Notes: a model not told the origin generated them from the letters alone. A DNA stretch of 64,000 nt from Rhynochetos jubatus (GCA_027574665.1 CM050650.1:53923304-53987303); one strand, 5' to 3'. Shown: positions 49,228-63,199, counted from the first letter of the stretch. Made by a program: numbers and translations.

Positions 49228-52200
49228 TCTTTCATATATATTAGGTTATTGTTTTGAGTCTCTGTAATGGGAGTTGTCTCAAGTAAATGACATGGAGAGA
49301 TCTGTCTAATTCTGCTGCCGTAGCCAATCTGCACCTTATACTGACCGTAACAATGTAAGTTTCTGACACAAAATGCTCTGCAGGTTATCAGCTTGACATA
49401 AATTAGAAAAAAAATATTCAAAAGTGGAGGGGAAATTTTAAACTAAAATATGCTTTCTTTTTCCACTACATAACTTTTGTAACTTTTTTTTAACCTATCT
49501 CCTTTTTAACAAAGTAAAACAAATCACTGCTTTTCCAGAATGACACTAATGCAAAATGGCTTGGGTTTTCTTCCCACCCAAAGTGGTTTGGATTTTTTTC
49601 CCATTGTGAAATGAGGAACTCCACTGCTGATAACCCATGCATGTGTGGTAATACAAAAAACAACAAACCACTTCTTTGTGAATTTTTTAGAGTAGTGTTT
49701 CCTTCTGGTTTACCTACTTCTGAATTTCAGCAGGGTTTTTAAGGCCTTAGTAACTCGTTAACCGTAGTTTGTGTTTTCTGCTATAGATCTTCTGAATAAT
49801 TCTTTGGTAGCTTTTTGTGTGGCACAACATAAAGTGCAAACAATGTAGAGTTGTTAAATGTCAGCTAGCAGGATAAATGATGATGTGAAGGGGGGTGTAC
49901 TTGTAAAAATTCATCAGTGTTACAGTAACAACCCATTTCACAAGAATCCCTGAGCCTTGAGCGTATCGATTGATTCAGCATGAAAGCTGCTATTCATTTG
50001 CAGTATAGATCATCTGAAATTTCGTGTGCTGGAGGCATGGATATTGCCTTGTAGGTGCACTAATACGGCATCAATACAAATACAGCGGGCCTGTGCTGTG
50101 CTTCCATGGTATGCCTGTTTGAAAGGATTTATAACATGGCTGTAGAACTTTCCTGGAGGCACTGGTGTTAGCCTGGGCTTCCCATACTCTTTCCTTGCCA
50201 GTTTACAAAAATAAATACATCTTTTGTTGATCTTGAAAGTGCTGAAGAGAAATTGAGAAAATGGCACATATGCTTGATATAAATGTCGTACAGCTTTGTG
50301 TACGTGAAAATGAAAAATCAGTAAGATGTGAAAAGCGTTTCACAGAAGAAAAGGGTGCACATCACTGACCCTGGGGAATGGGTATTCTGGATTTAAAGAG
50401 CACATAAAAACAGATCAAGGCTGTCAATATTCAGAAGTTGGGCATGTTCTGACGTGGCTTTCAAGGCAAGGACCTTCTTGTGCCTATTTTCACCTTACCG
50501 GCCGTGCGAGGTTGTTGGTGCAGGTGGTGACAGGCCGAGGTACCCGTGCACTGCCACGGCTCTCCTTGCCGGGGGGCCAGCAGCTGGGCGAGGAGGCTGT
50601 ACTTGGCTGAGCAGCCCGTTCCTACCCTGGAGTACGCTGTAACAAACTGTTTGTTTGTTTGCTCATTTATTTTCTCCCTTCCTGTGTCTCTTCCTCTCAT
50701 GCCAAAACCCTCTCCCTTGAGGAAGTGGCGATTCTTCCCTAGGCTCCCTGTCTGCTCCTGCACAAGAAGGGCCCCTTCCTTTGGGCAGTGTCCAGCTGGG
50801 CTTTGCCTCACACCTCCCTCAGCTGCATCATGTCCTGAGCCCTCTCCAGCAACACATTTCACCATTCTCAGTGAGGTTTGGGGTTTTTGATTCAGCCCTC
50901 TGAAACGTCACAGCTCTTCCTGATGCCATGAATGCACTCGCTATCTTCATGTCTTCCCTGGAAACCCATGTCTTTCACTGTGTTTTCCATTGTTATTTTT
51001 CCTCACAAAACTTCTTTTTGGCCTTGTCTGTACACTGAAAGCTGATGCTGACAAACCGTGGGAGTTTTAGACAAAAATGACAGGTCTTACTCGTCCTGTT
51101 TATACCAGCAAGAGCTCTAGTACAGGTGCAGTTGTGCCAGCACAAGAGTGTCTTACTATTTTACCATTTGGGTAATGGGTGTAAAATACATCAATCAAAG
51201 ACCTGCTGTGTCCCAGTCGCCTTTATATTAATATGTTTTTAGCACAGAGACAGCTACCATAGTTCTGGGCTCGCTTCATCTTGTTGGAAAATTGATCAGA
51301 AGGTATTTGATTTCCCTGCTGCAGAATGCTGTGTTCCCGTATCGACTTTCCTTTCTCTGAAGCCCAAAGCTGCTGGGTTTTGTGGCGTAATTTTGCTGGA
51401 TTCGGCCCCCGTTTGTTACAAGTGGATTTATGAGTTAGCACTGCCTCGGTTTTCATTGTTACAGAGCTTTACAAAAGCTGCAGTTCCTTTGTAATTGCTA
51501 ATGAATTATGTTTTTCAAAAATCATCGTGGAATGTTTTTCATCCCCTGTGGCTTCCAGCCTTGGTGCTGAACGCAGTGTGTTTGGGATGGACAAAAAAAA
51601 CCCTTCTGTTTTTATTGTTGGCAGAGGGGAGAGAGTCAAACGCTTTCACCCGTGACGTGTTGCGTTCGATAAATTCCAGCATCTGAGTCAAGCTGAGAGG
51701 CATGAATTTTCTTCCCTAATACTAAAAGCAGACGTGAGCGCCGTAGCAGCATGGGCTCTCCAAAGCTACATTTCATCAGTAGTTAGGCTGAGCGTTTACC
51801 TATGTGCTGCTGTGTGAGGCACCGGGACACTTGGACTGTTATTTCACGTGTAGAAGTATTTATTGTTTGAAATCCCGTTTTTTTAACCATTCCTCCCACA
51901 TAGCTCACTTCCTTGATCCAGAGTTTTGCTGCTGCTGCAGGATGTTATCATTTAGCATGTGTCAGCTCTGGCTCGTGCAAGAGTAATGGAGCAGAAAGCC
52001 TTCATTTTTCGCTGAAATGGCTAAGGGGATGGTCCAGAGGTTGCGGTTGGAGACTCAAAATAGGACTTTTACTAATCTATACCACTGGGAACTCACTGAG
52101 CTGGTTAATTCCCTCAAACGCTTGCTGAGGGTGTTGTCACAGGGATAGGTCTTTTTTATTTCTTTATTCTGATCTGTGACCTGTAGCTAGTGACTTGTAG

Positions 52201-55027
52201 GTAATTTCCGTTACACCCCTGCGTACCTGCCCTGTCTCTGCGCAGCGCCTTCTCTTGACCTGCTCCAGAGCCTCTGCAGACACTGAAATACGGCGTGTGG
52301 TGAAGGCCTCCGAGCAGAACGAATGCTTTCGAAGTAAAACAAACTCTTCCAGAGCTTTGGTGCTCTGGCTGTCTTTCAGATGTAGCTTTGTTTAACCGTT
52401 TCAGAAGCTAAGCGTTTGGAGCAAACGGGGCAAACGTTTGGGGGGAGAGACTGGCAGAGTTTTCTCACAGTTTTCTGTTGTAGGTGCCTTATTTACACCT
52501 GCTGAAATGGTTTCCCAAGATGATTTATAAATTTATGAGCATTTTTGCCATCTCCTTTTCCACTGGTTATGTTACTGAATTTTCCCAGCACTCACCTGGG
52601 TCTCACTTTGCACAGTTGCTGTCTGCACAGCGAGATTAATCCTGTCTTGGGATCTGCAGAGGAGTGTTTAAATTTATAATTCAGATGGATACAGCTCCTG
52701 TGGCAGAGACTGTGAAGAGATTCATGAATTTCTAATTAGAAGGGCTTCATTCAGTGAATATAATTTCCTAAAGTGACTAGGTTGTGGTGTGGAGCATAGA
52801 TGAAGCTTAATGTTTAGGTAATTAAAATATGTGCATTCCCTCTGGAATGTGCGAGCCCTACCCTGGGTGCCCAGATTTCCTTTTGGATGCTTTTCTCTAC
52901 CATGCTTGTGTATTTGGGGAGCAGAACAGCAATGCCTTCAGATAGGTAGAGATGTTCCTTATCTATTAGGTTGCAAACAGAACAACCGAAGTTATCACAG
53001 GGGGAGAAGTCCCTCATGAATTCAGAGCCTGTCATTCCAGTCAGGAACTGGGTTTCCAGCTGCTTTCCCGTGTATTTGGTGCATTGTACTTTCTTCCCGT
53101 ATGCGTTTTTCAGGCTTAGCTCATAAATTATATTTTTCCTGTTGCTATTAGACAAGAAACCAAATGAACGTACTGTTTTCAAGATTTTTATGGGAAAGGT
53201 AGTATACAAACCCAAAATCACAATATTTAGAAGCTTGCAGCAATTTGAAGAGAAAACTTATCCCAAGCGGTCACACAAATCACACAATGTACAAAGTAAG
53301 CAGGAAAGCTACCCGTGAAGAAAGATTCTTTCTTGAGCCCTGAGGCGAACAACTTAAGGCGTGAAGCATAAGCCACAGTCCTGGTAGTTGAGCTTACAGC
53401 TCGCGTTTTCTTTCAAAATGAGAGGTTTGTAAAAAGCACTTTGCCCATTTGCACTCTGCACCTGAGCTCCCAAGCCGCATCGGTTCGGCCCCGCAGTCGC
53501 ATTCTGCAGCGCGAAAGGAAGGTGAAGGCGACGGGAAGAAAGTAGGACTGATAAGAACATGGCTTTAAAGCGAGTAACAAAAATGCTTCTGCAAGTTGAG
53601 ATTGTTTTAAATTGGCCGTAGGTGACTTGATGGAGGAATCACTAGTTTAAATTCATCGGGCTTCGCTCTACAGGGTATTAGCATTATTAATTTTTAACAG
53701 CTCCCTCTGGCTTTATTACCAGTATTTGAGATTCTGTGCTGCGCTAACCTTGGACCTCGAGGGGAGCTGGACAAGCTGGTGCCAAGCTGCTGTTTGCCCT
53801 CCCTCTTACGTGTTCCCAGAGGGTTGGATACACAGATGAATATCTCAATTTCTGCCGAATATTCACATCTTAGTTGCAGTGATTTAACCGTGTATCAGTC
53901 ATATGCAGTATGCACCAACGACGTCTGGGTACAGAACAGGTGACTCGGGCAGGGCCCTTTAAATCTGGAAACCCTGGGAGTAAATGGGGCACTTTTGGGA
54001 AGCACATAGCTAAGGAGCCTGCACTCCGTCGGTACGTTCTCAGATCACTGGGTTTCTTGCCCCAGCACTGCATAGTGCGTAGGTGGCCTGAATGTCTGGT
54101 ACACCTCAGACTCGCTTTATGGGCACACGTGGAGGGCAGCTACCTAGGGAGCAGATACCGCTCTGAGGCTTGCTTTGTCTAGACCACAGTCCTGGAAATA
54201 CAGGCTGGGGATGTCTGTTACTGCAGCCACTGTTTCTAGGAACCCAAGCTTTCCTCTGTTTAATTTTTGAGCTTTGGTTCAGCAGGGTGGAAGATGTACT
54301 TTCAGGAAACTAATCTTTGAAAATATTTTTTGAAAAGATGTTACAACGTGCCTGAGAGCATGCCAGTGGTACAACATTTGCTCAACCTTCTAGAATTAGG
54401 CCTTGGTATATAGAAGTCCCTAATCCTGCTAGAGTAAAGTCAACACAACCTGTGGATTTTAATGTGAGGCTTAATGGATTTTAACCTAAATAAATAGGAT
54501 TGCTTGGGGCTGATAAAAGTTCTATGATCTGTGTTACAAATCTATGCCAGAAGTTCAGTCAAGAGCAGTGTTTTCCTAAGTATTTTCCTTAGGGTTCTTG
54601 TCTAATAGCAGTAGGAAAAATCTCATTCTGCTGGAAGGAGGGTAGGTATATTAATCACAGCAGTATGGGACTATCAGGTGTTTTGCATTCCAGCATTGCA
54701 AAGTAAGGCTTTAGAGGAGGGAGAGGAGAGTTGTCCTTGCTTCTGTCCTTCGCAGTCATCTTGATCCTATAAACTTGCTCCTGTTCTAACAGGGTGGGCT
54801 TGACAGTAAACGAGCAAAAAGAAAGCAAATACAGTCAGCTTTTTTTGGATTTTGTTACATGGGATGCAGCTGGCTGTTGAGCTGAATAGTTTTAGGCTGA
54901 AAGTAGTAACTTCCCATCTAATTGCAATCTCGGGATACAACTTCAAGAGCAACAGCTGAAGCAAAAGGCTTCTGTAAAGCCTTGGGAACCCGGTAGCATC
55001 TTGTAACTGACGGTTTACAAAAACCAG

Positions 55028-55049
55028 CATGTTTTTTTGAAAAAACATG
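55028..55049. repeat. 22-bp hairpin palindrome
   Basis: The arms catgtttttt (55028-55037) and aaaaaacatg (55040-55049) match perfectly around a two-base tg spacer. It is about 1.9 kb before exon 3. Confidence 0.8.
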
Positions 55050-55881
55050 TGCAGCAATTAGCTTTTTAAGGCAACAGATAAATCATCAGAAATTTGGGAT
55101 CTAAAGGCATGCTGGGGACACAGTGGATTCCCCTGACTGGTTACGTGAAACTTTAGGTGGGATAGCTGATAGAATGCTCCCCTTTCCACTGGTGTGGCAG
55201 TGTGTGGACAAGTGAGGTGCTGGTGAGCGGGAAGCGTTTAGAACATGGGGCCTGTCTTTTCTTCCTCCTCGCAGAGTGCTAGGCGGGGGTGGGAGAGTGC
55301 CCGAGGAGGATTCGCAGCCATGTGCCTGCAGACTTTTCCGGATTCAAAACTTACTCGGATTCCATTTTGACAGAGCTAATGGAGAGAGAGAAAGAATCCT
55401 GGTGCCAGATAGCTAATTTCATTTTCCTGGTCTCTGAACATCTGTGGAATTTCCCTGGGCCCAGTCCAGCTTCTGCCTGACTAGAGGAGCCCTTTTGGAT
55501 CTGTCAGCAAGTGTACGTGGTTGCCTTTTCGTGCTGACTTCCACTTGAGGACTTCAGTTCCCTTTTTGAGTTGTAAAATCAGCAAAAACAGATATGCAGA
55601 CCATGCATGGTCAGGCAAAATCCCCCCAGTTGGACGATGACCCTGTGTCAGCCTTTTTAACTAGCCAGCACTTGGCTGTGAGCCATCCTTTGCCTTCCTG
55701 GCTACCTGTGGCCAGCACTGCAAGCCGACTCGGTCGTGTGATGGCAAGTAGACTCCTCTCTACTCTAGATCTTGCAAACTTTCTGGGTAGGCTAATCCAG
55801 CACCGCTTCGTGGCAGCCAGTGGTAATTTCCTGTTTAATGTTAAAAGTCTGCATTTCCAGAAAACTGTCTCTGGATTTCTC

Positions 55882-55899
55882 TTTTTTTTTTTTTTTTTT
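55882..55899. repeat. T18 run
   Basis: Eighteen T followed by aattaag, about 1 kb upstream of exon 3. It is too far away to serve as the exon 3 polypyrimidine tract. Confidence 0.85.
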
Positions 55900-56958
55900 A
55901 ATTAAGTCTTAAGAACATTTTGTCACCCTTTCTATAACCAAAGGTCATAGGAAGTACAATTTCACAGAGATAAGAGGTTTACATGTAGGCTGAGGAATGC
56001 GTGAACGAGAGGACCTCCAGTATTGAGAAATAAACCCTTGTCCTTTTTTTTTTGTTTGGAGCACGCATACTACTGTGGTTGCTTACTCAGCCACGATGGC
56101 CTTTTAGTTACAGTACTCACTTGGCAGTAACCTCACTAGGGGTAGGACTGGCTGAGAATAAACTAGCCATAAGTTGGTTCCCCCATAAGTAGGTTTCACA
56201 CGCAGATCAACCAGCAACATGTAGTTCTCATTACTACCAACTACAAATTTTTCCTCCATTCTAATTGGAGTTTTCCTACTGACTTCAGCTACACTCGTGA
56301 CCAGTAGGTGCCTTTTAGGCAGCTGGCTTGCAATCTTAAATGGAACTCGCCTCATCTAACTTGAGGCAGCTGAAACCCGTCAGGCGAGTTGTCTTGTAGG
56401 AGCTCCTGCCTCTCTCCATTGATTGCAAAGGGAGCCTGGATGACTGGGTCCTGGAGTGGATGGTTGTATCCTAGATGTTTGAAGAAAGGTGATTTGAATT
56501 CTGTCCTGTTGACACATTTCTGTGCGAGAAACAGGCCTTGCTGAAATGTATCTGAATCCTCTTAGTATTTTTAGCTCAGAGAATGCTCTTTCAATGCCAT
56601 ATTTTTCTTCTTGAAGGCAAATTTTTGGGAAATTGCACTTGAACTTGCCTAATAAATTGTGTGATCATCTAATGAAAATTACACATTCTTCTTTCTATTT
56701 CATTTTGAATCATTTCTGTCTGGCAGTTTTACATTCTTCTTTAATCTTCACTGATAAGGATGGAATTAGCTGGTTTACTGGAGTATTTCAGAATTTATCC
56801 TGAAAGTGGCTGCTTCTGGAAAGGCGAACGTTTCCAATGTGAATTGTTTTGAGGTAGTCCTAAGTTCTGTTACTCTGTTTCTTCTCCTTTTCTCCACTTC
56901 GGATTTCTTCTTTCTAGTGTTTGGCTATTTCAGTAACCTGATGTCTGTTTTGTTTTAG

Positions 56959-57009
56959 GAGAAACCTGATGCCAGCCCCACATCTCTACAGCTGCGATCC
57001 CAGATTGAG
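56959..57009 (+). CDS. SASH1: SASH1 exon 3 (internal coding exon, 17 codons)
   Basis: This 51-nt microexon-like exon lies between acceptor tgttttag and donor GAG|gttagc. It is phase 0 at both ends and translates as EKPDASPTSLQLRSQIE. That matches the SASH1 segment that follows the exon 2 residues, and it continues the exon 2 frame exactly. Being 17 whole codons, it could be skipped without a frameshift. The donor gttagc is weaker than the exon 2 and exon 4 donors. The segment is Ser/Pro-rich and probably disordered. Confidence 0.93.
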
Positions 57010-57130
57010 GTTAGCACTTTGATTTTGATCATCCATTTTTGTTTGTTTGTTCTTTAATTTGACATTCTGCATAAATTGGGCAAAGGCTGCTCTCCTGTCT
57101 GCTGTCACTGCTATGTGTCTTCTCTTGCAG
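57010..57130 (+). other. SASH1: SASH1 intron 3 (121 bp)
   Basis: This is a very short intron between exons 3 and 4. It starts with gttagc and ends with cttctcttgcag. A pyrimidine-rich tract (tgtgtcttctcttgcag) supports the acceptor. At 121 bp it is close to the minimum for vertebrate introns and contrasts with the 34-kb intron before it. No other feature is seen in it. Confidence 0.92.
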
Positions 57131-57180
57131 GAGTCACTTGGTCTCAGCAGCACTGCGTCAACACCCGACACGGAAAGAAA
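57131..57180 (+). CDS. SASH1: SASH1 exon 4 (internal coding exon, 16 codons plus 2 nt)
   Basis: The exon is 50 nt, entered in phase 0 after ttgcag and left in phase 2 at the strong donor AA|gtaagt. It encodes ESLGLSSTASTPDTER followed by the first two bases of a Lys codon. That matches the SASH1 stretch just before the NPLHKS segment that opens the SLY region. The central residues differ from my memory of the human protein (LSSTAS versus FCSAVS), as expected for a bird in a Ser/Thr-rich linker. The next exon was searched for to 64000 and not found. A G-rich purine tract begins about 10 nt after the donor. Confidence 0.92.
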
Positions 57181-60100
57181 GTAAGTGAAGGCAGGGGAGG
57201 AGAGAGAGGAGGGAGGGGGAATTGGGGAAATTGGTGTGTTTTCTTCTTCCTTGGAGAAAACTCATTTTAGCTTGTGTTGGCATTTCAAGATTTCAGATCC
57301 AGCTGCTATTAATGAAACCTGTTTTGGAACTCTTCCTTCTCTTGTTCTCTTTTGGCATCTCATTATTTTGGTTTTTTTAGATCAAGGGAGAGTTATCTTT
57401 TTCTCTCCTCTGTGAGCACTTGGGGGGTGCATGCACCAATATGACTGGTAGTCTTTTTTGAGGAACATCACTGATTTCACATTCTCTGCAAATTAAACCT
57501 GCTTAAAGAAAAAACCCAAAACTTTCTGTGACTAGACCTAAATGCAGCCAAAAAGAGATAGGAGAGGGGAAGGGAGAGTTACAAACTTGAACAACTTTCC
57601 TTTTCCTGTGCACTCCTGAGTTTGTAACTGCACTTTTGAAGAAGGTGCCAAGGAAATGAAGTATTTAAAACCAAGTTAAAAGGAGCTTTAATTTTAGCAG
57701 TCCTTAATAAAAAACTCTCTGTGAGGACTGAGAGGATTTCTGTTTACTGTCACCTCCTGCTGCAGTGTGTGTGCTTGTTTTCTGTGCCTCCTTCCTTTGA
57801 TCCCAAGATCTTGGATCCCTAGTGCTGAGGGTAACGTGCAGCAGTGCATGAAGACAACTGACACTGTATTTCCAGTTGCGTGCACTCCATGGGGCAGTGC
57901 CAGCTGGGCTGGTTCAGAGGGAGTATGTAGTATCCAGTTGTGATGTGACATGCTTTCGTAAGGTTTTACAGTCCCACATTTGAATGTCTTCCAGTGTTTC
58001 AACACTGGACTGCTGACAGGAAGGTTGTAAGAAATTGCTGCCCTTGCTAGTTCAGCAGAAGGGGTGTCAGTCCCAGAGAGGGATGTGAGGTGTGGGACTC
58101 ACCTGGGCACTGGCCATGTTAAAGTCAGGTGTACGGTAGGGAATGGCTGCTTACAGGCTTCCTGGGGGGTTGCCTGAAAGCTGATTCATGTTAAAGGTCT
58201 TGGAAAGCGATAAATTATATTTTAGAGGTGCCTTGTCTCTCTTAATTGCTCCCAGAGAAAGTAGTTGATGGTTTGCTTGAGGTAGATGCTCATTTTCGAA
58301 ACAACTTAAGACAGGTAAGATGAATTTTACCTTGGGTACCATCACTGCCTCTGTGTTACGTGCTGTTAACAGAGAAAGCCTAGAAGGCTTAGAGTGTGAA
58401 AGCGGTGCTTCAGATATTGAAACATGGCAAAGTTTTCTTTAAGGATACCTCCCTGTCTAACATTGTAATGAAACTAGAAGTGCCAAGTGGATGGGAACTT
58501 AGAGAACTGTAATCTGGGAAGTAAGCCTCCAAGGTTATCCTGTAATCATAACACTTTTTTCTCAGTCTCAAAGCACTTTCCCCATGGGTAAATATCGTCA
58601 TCCCACCTCAGGTAATGATGAGATAAAGATCTCGCAGGAGGACAGCACACAGCTGGGAATAAACTCTTCTTACAAGTTCTAGCCAGTTTCCTAAAATGTG
58701 TCTCTGTGTAGGTGTTGTACCACAAATAACTGAGTGAGACAGACAGTATCTACAAAAACATCATCTGAGCGACTATTCTGAGAGAGCCCATTTACCTCAC
58801 TGAAAGGAAATTAACCTCATTAGCTTAGTTCAGATGGAAGAGACCTGTGATTTTTCTGGACCTTTCAAGAATTCCACTGCTCCTGTTTGAGGATTTGCCT
58901 GTCAGCTGAAGGGTGTACGTGATAAACCTGATCAGATTCATGAAACTGGCACAGGGCAGGTTGTGTCAGATATTTGTGAAATAAGAAACAAGGCTGATTG
59001 GGCAAGGTGTTGAAAATAATGAATGCCATGCCAATTATTCAAAATCAAAATTATACAGGCCTCTGCCTATTAATGTCAGGCTGCTACATCAATGCTGGTT
59101 TCACCCCTGTAGCTTGGAAGGCTGAGGAATGCCTCTTGCAGGGAGGCAGAGTTCATACATTTGATCTGCAGGAAAATGGCCACTTCAAGTCCAGCCAATA
59201 CATCTGCACTTACTACTGTGTGTTGAATTTGGTGTTTTTCAGGATGGCATGGTGGCTCTAGAGGGGTTGTGGGTTTTTTTTGGTTCAGTGTTAAGTTTAT
59301 GACTTTCATCTGAATTTGCTGCGTGGGCATGCTACGAGACAGGAAAGCTTGTCCCTTTGGGAATGGTGTTTTTTGTGGCCCCTTCATGCTCCGTGAGAGA
59401 TCCAGGGTAAACCTTTTACAAAACTCACATTTGTTGTGAGAAGACTCAGGTTTGCCAAACCTGAAACCTGATGCAGATGTGCATTGATTTCTTATATTCA
59501 CCAAGAGATTTGGGGGATGAAAGGAAAGATTTGTCCCAAAATGGCCATCCAGATCTTCAGGAGCTGAAAAATCTGTTGTTGTGAGTATTATTCCAAAGCC
59601 CAAGTGAAAACTTGCCCAAGAAAAAGGTGTATTTCTTTATATTGAAAATAGAAATGTTTTCCCAGGGTGAGGTGGGGCGAGTTGTTTCTGGACTGGTGTT
59701 CTCAGCAGGTCACTTCAGCAAGTAAAAGCAGTTCCAAGAAAAAACCCATGCTGGGATGGGGAGGAGTGAGTGAGCGGCCAGCTGGAACGTGGCTGCCCTC
59801 AGTAGCTCCCTTGCCCAGCACTGCTGCCTGCACGCCCCACAGCTTAACACTACCAAGGTCTAAAATTTTAAAATAACACACCTGGGTGGTTGTTTAATTT
59901 GCCAGAGTTGAGAGATTCCAGACAGAAAGAGGCTTTGAGGGAGTCTGGAAGAAGCTATGTTTGCTTTAACCTGGTTTGGTTTTCCTTTTCTGCGGTGCCC
60001 AACTGAAGAGAGAGCCTGAGTAGGCTCCACTGTACACCGCACCAAAGGCAGGTTGGCTTTGCTGCTTTGTGGTAGGAAAAAATCCCGTTTGTGTGGACAG

Positions 60101-63100
60101 GCAGTGTATGTTCAGTCTTGCCTTAAGTCTCACTAACCCTGCTGCCCAGTCTGTCCAAAGCCAGCATGAAATTAGCCGGTGCCCTCAGTCCAGCACGTTG
60201 CTCAACAAGTATCTGTCCAGTGGGTGATGTGCTGTAACACGGAGAGCAGCCGTAGTGCCTGGAGGGAGGCAAAGGGGTTAAACAAGCCTGAAAGCAGGGT
60301 TGCTTGTCACTCCAAGTCATTGTGCCTCCAAAAGGCGTTTGGGACAATACTGCCTTCCTCTGTTGCTGACAACTCTGTTCCAGTTCGTTACATGAAGCTA
60401 CAAAAACCCTTGCACATCTGAACCTGCTCTGTGCATTATAAGTGCCCTACCAAGGATGGTTTTCATTCGATTCATTCTGACAAAGAGAGGAAAATCTTTG
60501 CTGTAGCTAGGGCCTCGGAGATTTATGTGAATAACAGCAAGGCTACTGATGTGGTCTGAAAAGCTATCCGTAAACAACAGAAGACAAAGTCATGTTTGTT
60601 CAAGCTTCGTCTCACAATTGCTCTGATTTTTTGGCCATACTGGAGTTCCTTCTGTAAATTGAAGCAGCTGGACGGGCTTCAGAGTCATATAATATTCAGC
60701 AAATAACGCAAAACATGGAATGAGATGTTTGTAGCTTTCTTAATAATAAATTTCATTTCCCTCTGCCCTTTCCAAGGTTCCCGTCTTCCCAGCTGCAGTC
60801 TTGCTGTCAGTTACAACGCTAGTGTAATTTTGCAGGTTCTCAGTGTGCCTTCCGCAAAGTGGCAACAGCATCTTGAACAGTGATGTCGTTTTAAACACAA
60901 CTCTCCCTGTAGCTACAGGTGCCTCTGTGTAGACACACAGAGCTCTCCTTTAGCTGGAAGGATCATCAGTGTATCAAATACGCAGTGAATGTGTTCGTAG
61001 CGGTTACTACTGCTTCTTTGTCCCCATACCATGTTGATCTGAGGATGTATTGTATATACAACCCCTATTATTTGGAAGTGATGGCAACACCCCAAGGATG
61101 TTTACTCAGGCAGGGGACTGAGCAGGCATTTCTCATAATTGTAAGCAGAGCACTTAAAACAATGTAATCCAACTTTTAGCCTGTTCCCTTGTTTGAGCAT
61201 TCAAGTCTACATGACAGACTGATGAGCTCTGCATGTTTGCCAGGAAATCCAGGTTAAACCCAGTCCCCTGAACTCGGGCTTCTGCATCCTGACTCTCATC
61301 CTGTTTTCAGAAGAACTGGGGATGTTGCAGAGGGGAGGTTGTGTGTTTTTCCTCTTGGGAAATAGATCTGTTTGCTGTCACTGTTCGGTCCAGCGGCCTC
61401 TGGGCAGGTATCAAATGTTGGTGTATCAGAGAGCTGCCAGGAAAGAGCAGGAAGTGGGTGAGAGACCCAAGAGCACTCACTGCATGCATCTAGGATGAGG
61501 TACAGACACTCCTATATACTCATTTCTTTGCAGCTGCTAGAGAAAGGAAGGATAAAACACAGTGCCTGGGGTAGCAGTTGCGGCTGTATCTGGCATTTCG
61601 CAGACATTCCCACCACCTTCGCGTGGCAGTGGGTGTCACACGAATCGTCACCTCCTGCATGAATCACCTGTTGTTTCCTGAACTGTACCACTCGAGCACA
61701 CCCCTGACCAAGTTGACGGTCACACTTCACGTTAAGCACCACAGTTCATCCCGCTGCACTCCTCAGCCTGCGGCACAGTATGGTTCAAGCGCTCTCAACC
61801 CTGTGATCCTCAGGACCTGAATCCCAGACTCTGCCAGAGCAGGGAGCTGAGCAGAAACAGACGTGTCAGGCAGAAGGTGCTGAAGAAAAGCACACACGTG
61901 TGGGGTGCAGGCGGCACAGGGGAGCATTGCTCGGGGGCTTCGCATTCCCCTGGCGCTGGGGAGCTGCCGTGCCTCTGGCAGCTGTGTCCCCAGCTCCCTG
62001 CTTCAGCTGCTCCCCAGTGAATGTCTTTGTCATCCTCGCCGTGTGTGCGGGATGTACATCTTAAACTGAGCCCCTCGCACGTGGAGTTCATACAGTTTGG
62101 CCAGATCCCTGGTGGCTTGTTGGGAATGTCAGAGGAGGAGTTGTAGGCTGCTGGGGCATTCTGGCTTTCTCGGAGGTTGTTAGCAGGCAACCAGGGAGGC
62201 CACAACGAAGTGGCTGCTATCTGCATGCTCTTGTCTCTGCAAGAGAAACTACTGACTCAGTCTGGTTTCAGGGATTTTCTGCAGTGGATGTGCCATGGTA
62301 AAGCCAGTCACTGTCCTGCAGTATAAACCTGAACTCCAAATCAGCCTGTGGCTGTGAGAGACCCTGCACTTCAGTGTTCCCATCTTCCACAGTGATTCTC
62401 AGTGAAAGCTGCAGCCGCTTTAAAAACAGCTTTCCTTTTTTAAAAGGGTTCATGCAAGCCTCAATTCTGCCCCCTTCGGTACACTAATCTGCTGGCCTTT
62501 GCCAGTAGTTTTCAACACTAGACTTCCTAATCCTCTTCCCCTGCAGCATCCAAACAGCAGGTCAAGCTTTGAATGCAGGAGGTTAATAAATCATCCCTCA
62601 AGGTCATGGACGTGGAGGGCTTAATTTCTATCACGTTTGTTTCTGGCAACTCCTCAAGGGGCCCAAATTAACTTTGGCAGGTATTTGTAAGCTCATCTGC
62701 AAAGAAATAGGAGTGCGTGTCTGACGGAGGACGTGAGGCAGAGAGAGGGCAGAAACTGAGGAGAGCAAAGCAGTAAACAAACAAATCCCCCAAACCAAGG
62801 ATGCTAAAGGCTGCGCTTAGTTACTGATAGAATAAGTTCTTCCTTTTGCATAGATTAAAAATGGAAAGGAAAAGTCAAAGAAGAATTAAAAGCTTGCTGT
62901 ACTTGAGATGTCCGCGTTTAAGATATATTTTTTTTTTATACCGTGTGCTTGCAGGAATCAAAAAGAATTGGTGAATGTGTACAGCCCTGTTTTCACTTGT
63001 TTGAGGCCTGATTTAGTCAAAGCCAAATTATTCATGCTGCCTTAAGCAGCCTCCTCAAGAGAAGTAGGGCAGGAAACTCCCACAATAACCCACACAATGG

Positions 63101-63199
63101 GAGTGAGAGGCCAGCCAAACGCCTCCCGAGACACGTGAGGAGGGAAACCAGTGCTCCTTTGAGCAGCTGGAAGAAGACTTCAAGCCTGGTAAATTTGTA

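Noticed and set aside
57188..57235. G-quadruplex at the start of intron 4
   Set aside because: The first and second G-runs are separated by more than seven bases, so it does not meet the usual four-tract rule.
59076..59603. Minus-strand open frame of 175 codons
   Set aside because: No family recognised and no supporting promoter, splice or poly(A) signals. It lies within intron 4 and antisense to SASH1.
61810..62453. Two minus-strand frames (61810-62226 and 62268-62453) that read somewhat protein-like
   Set aside because: They could not be tied to any protein, are in separate frames with stops between them, and lack clear splice sites joining them. The locally higher GC explains the scarcity of stops.
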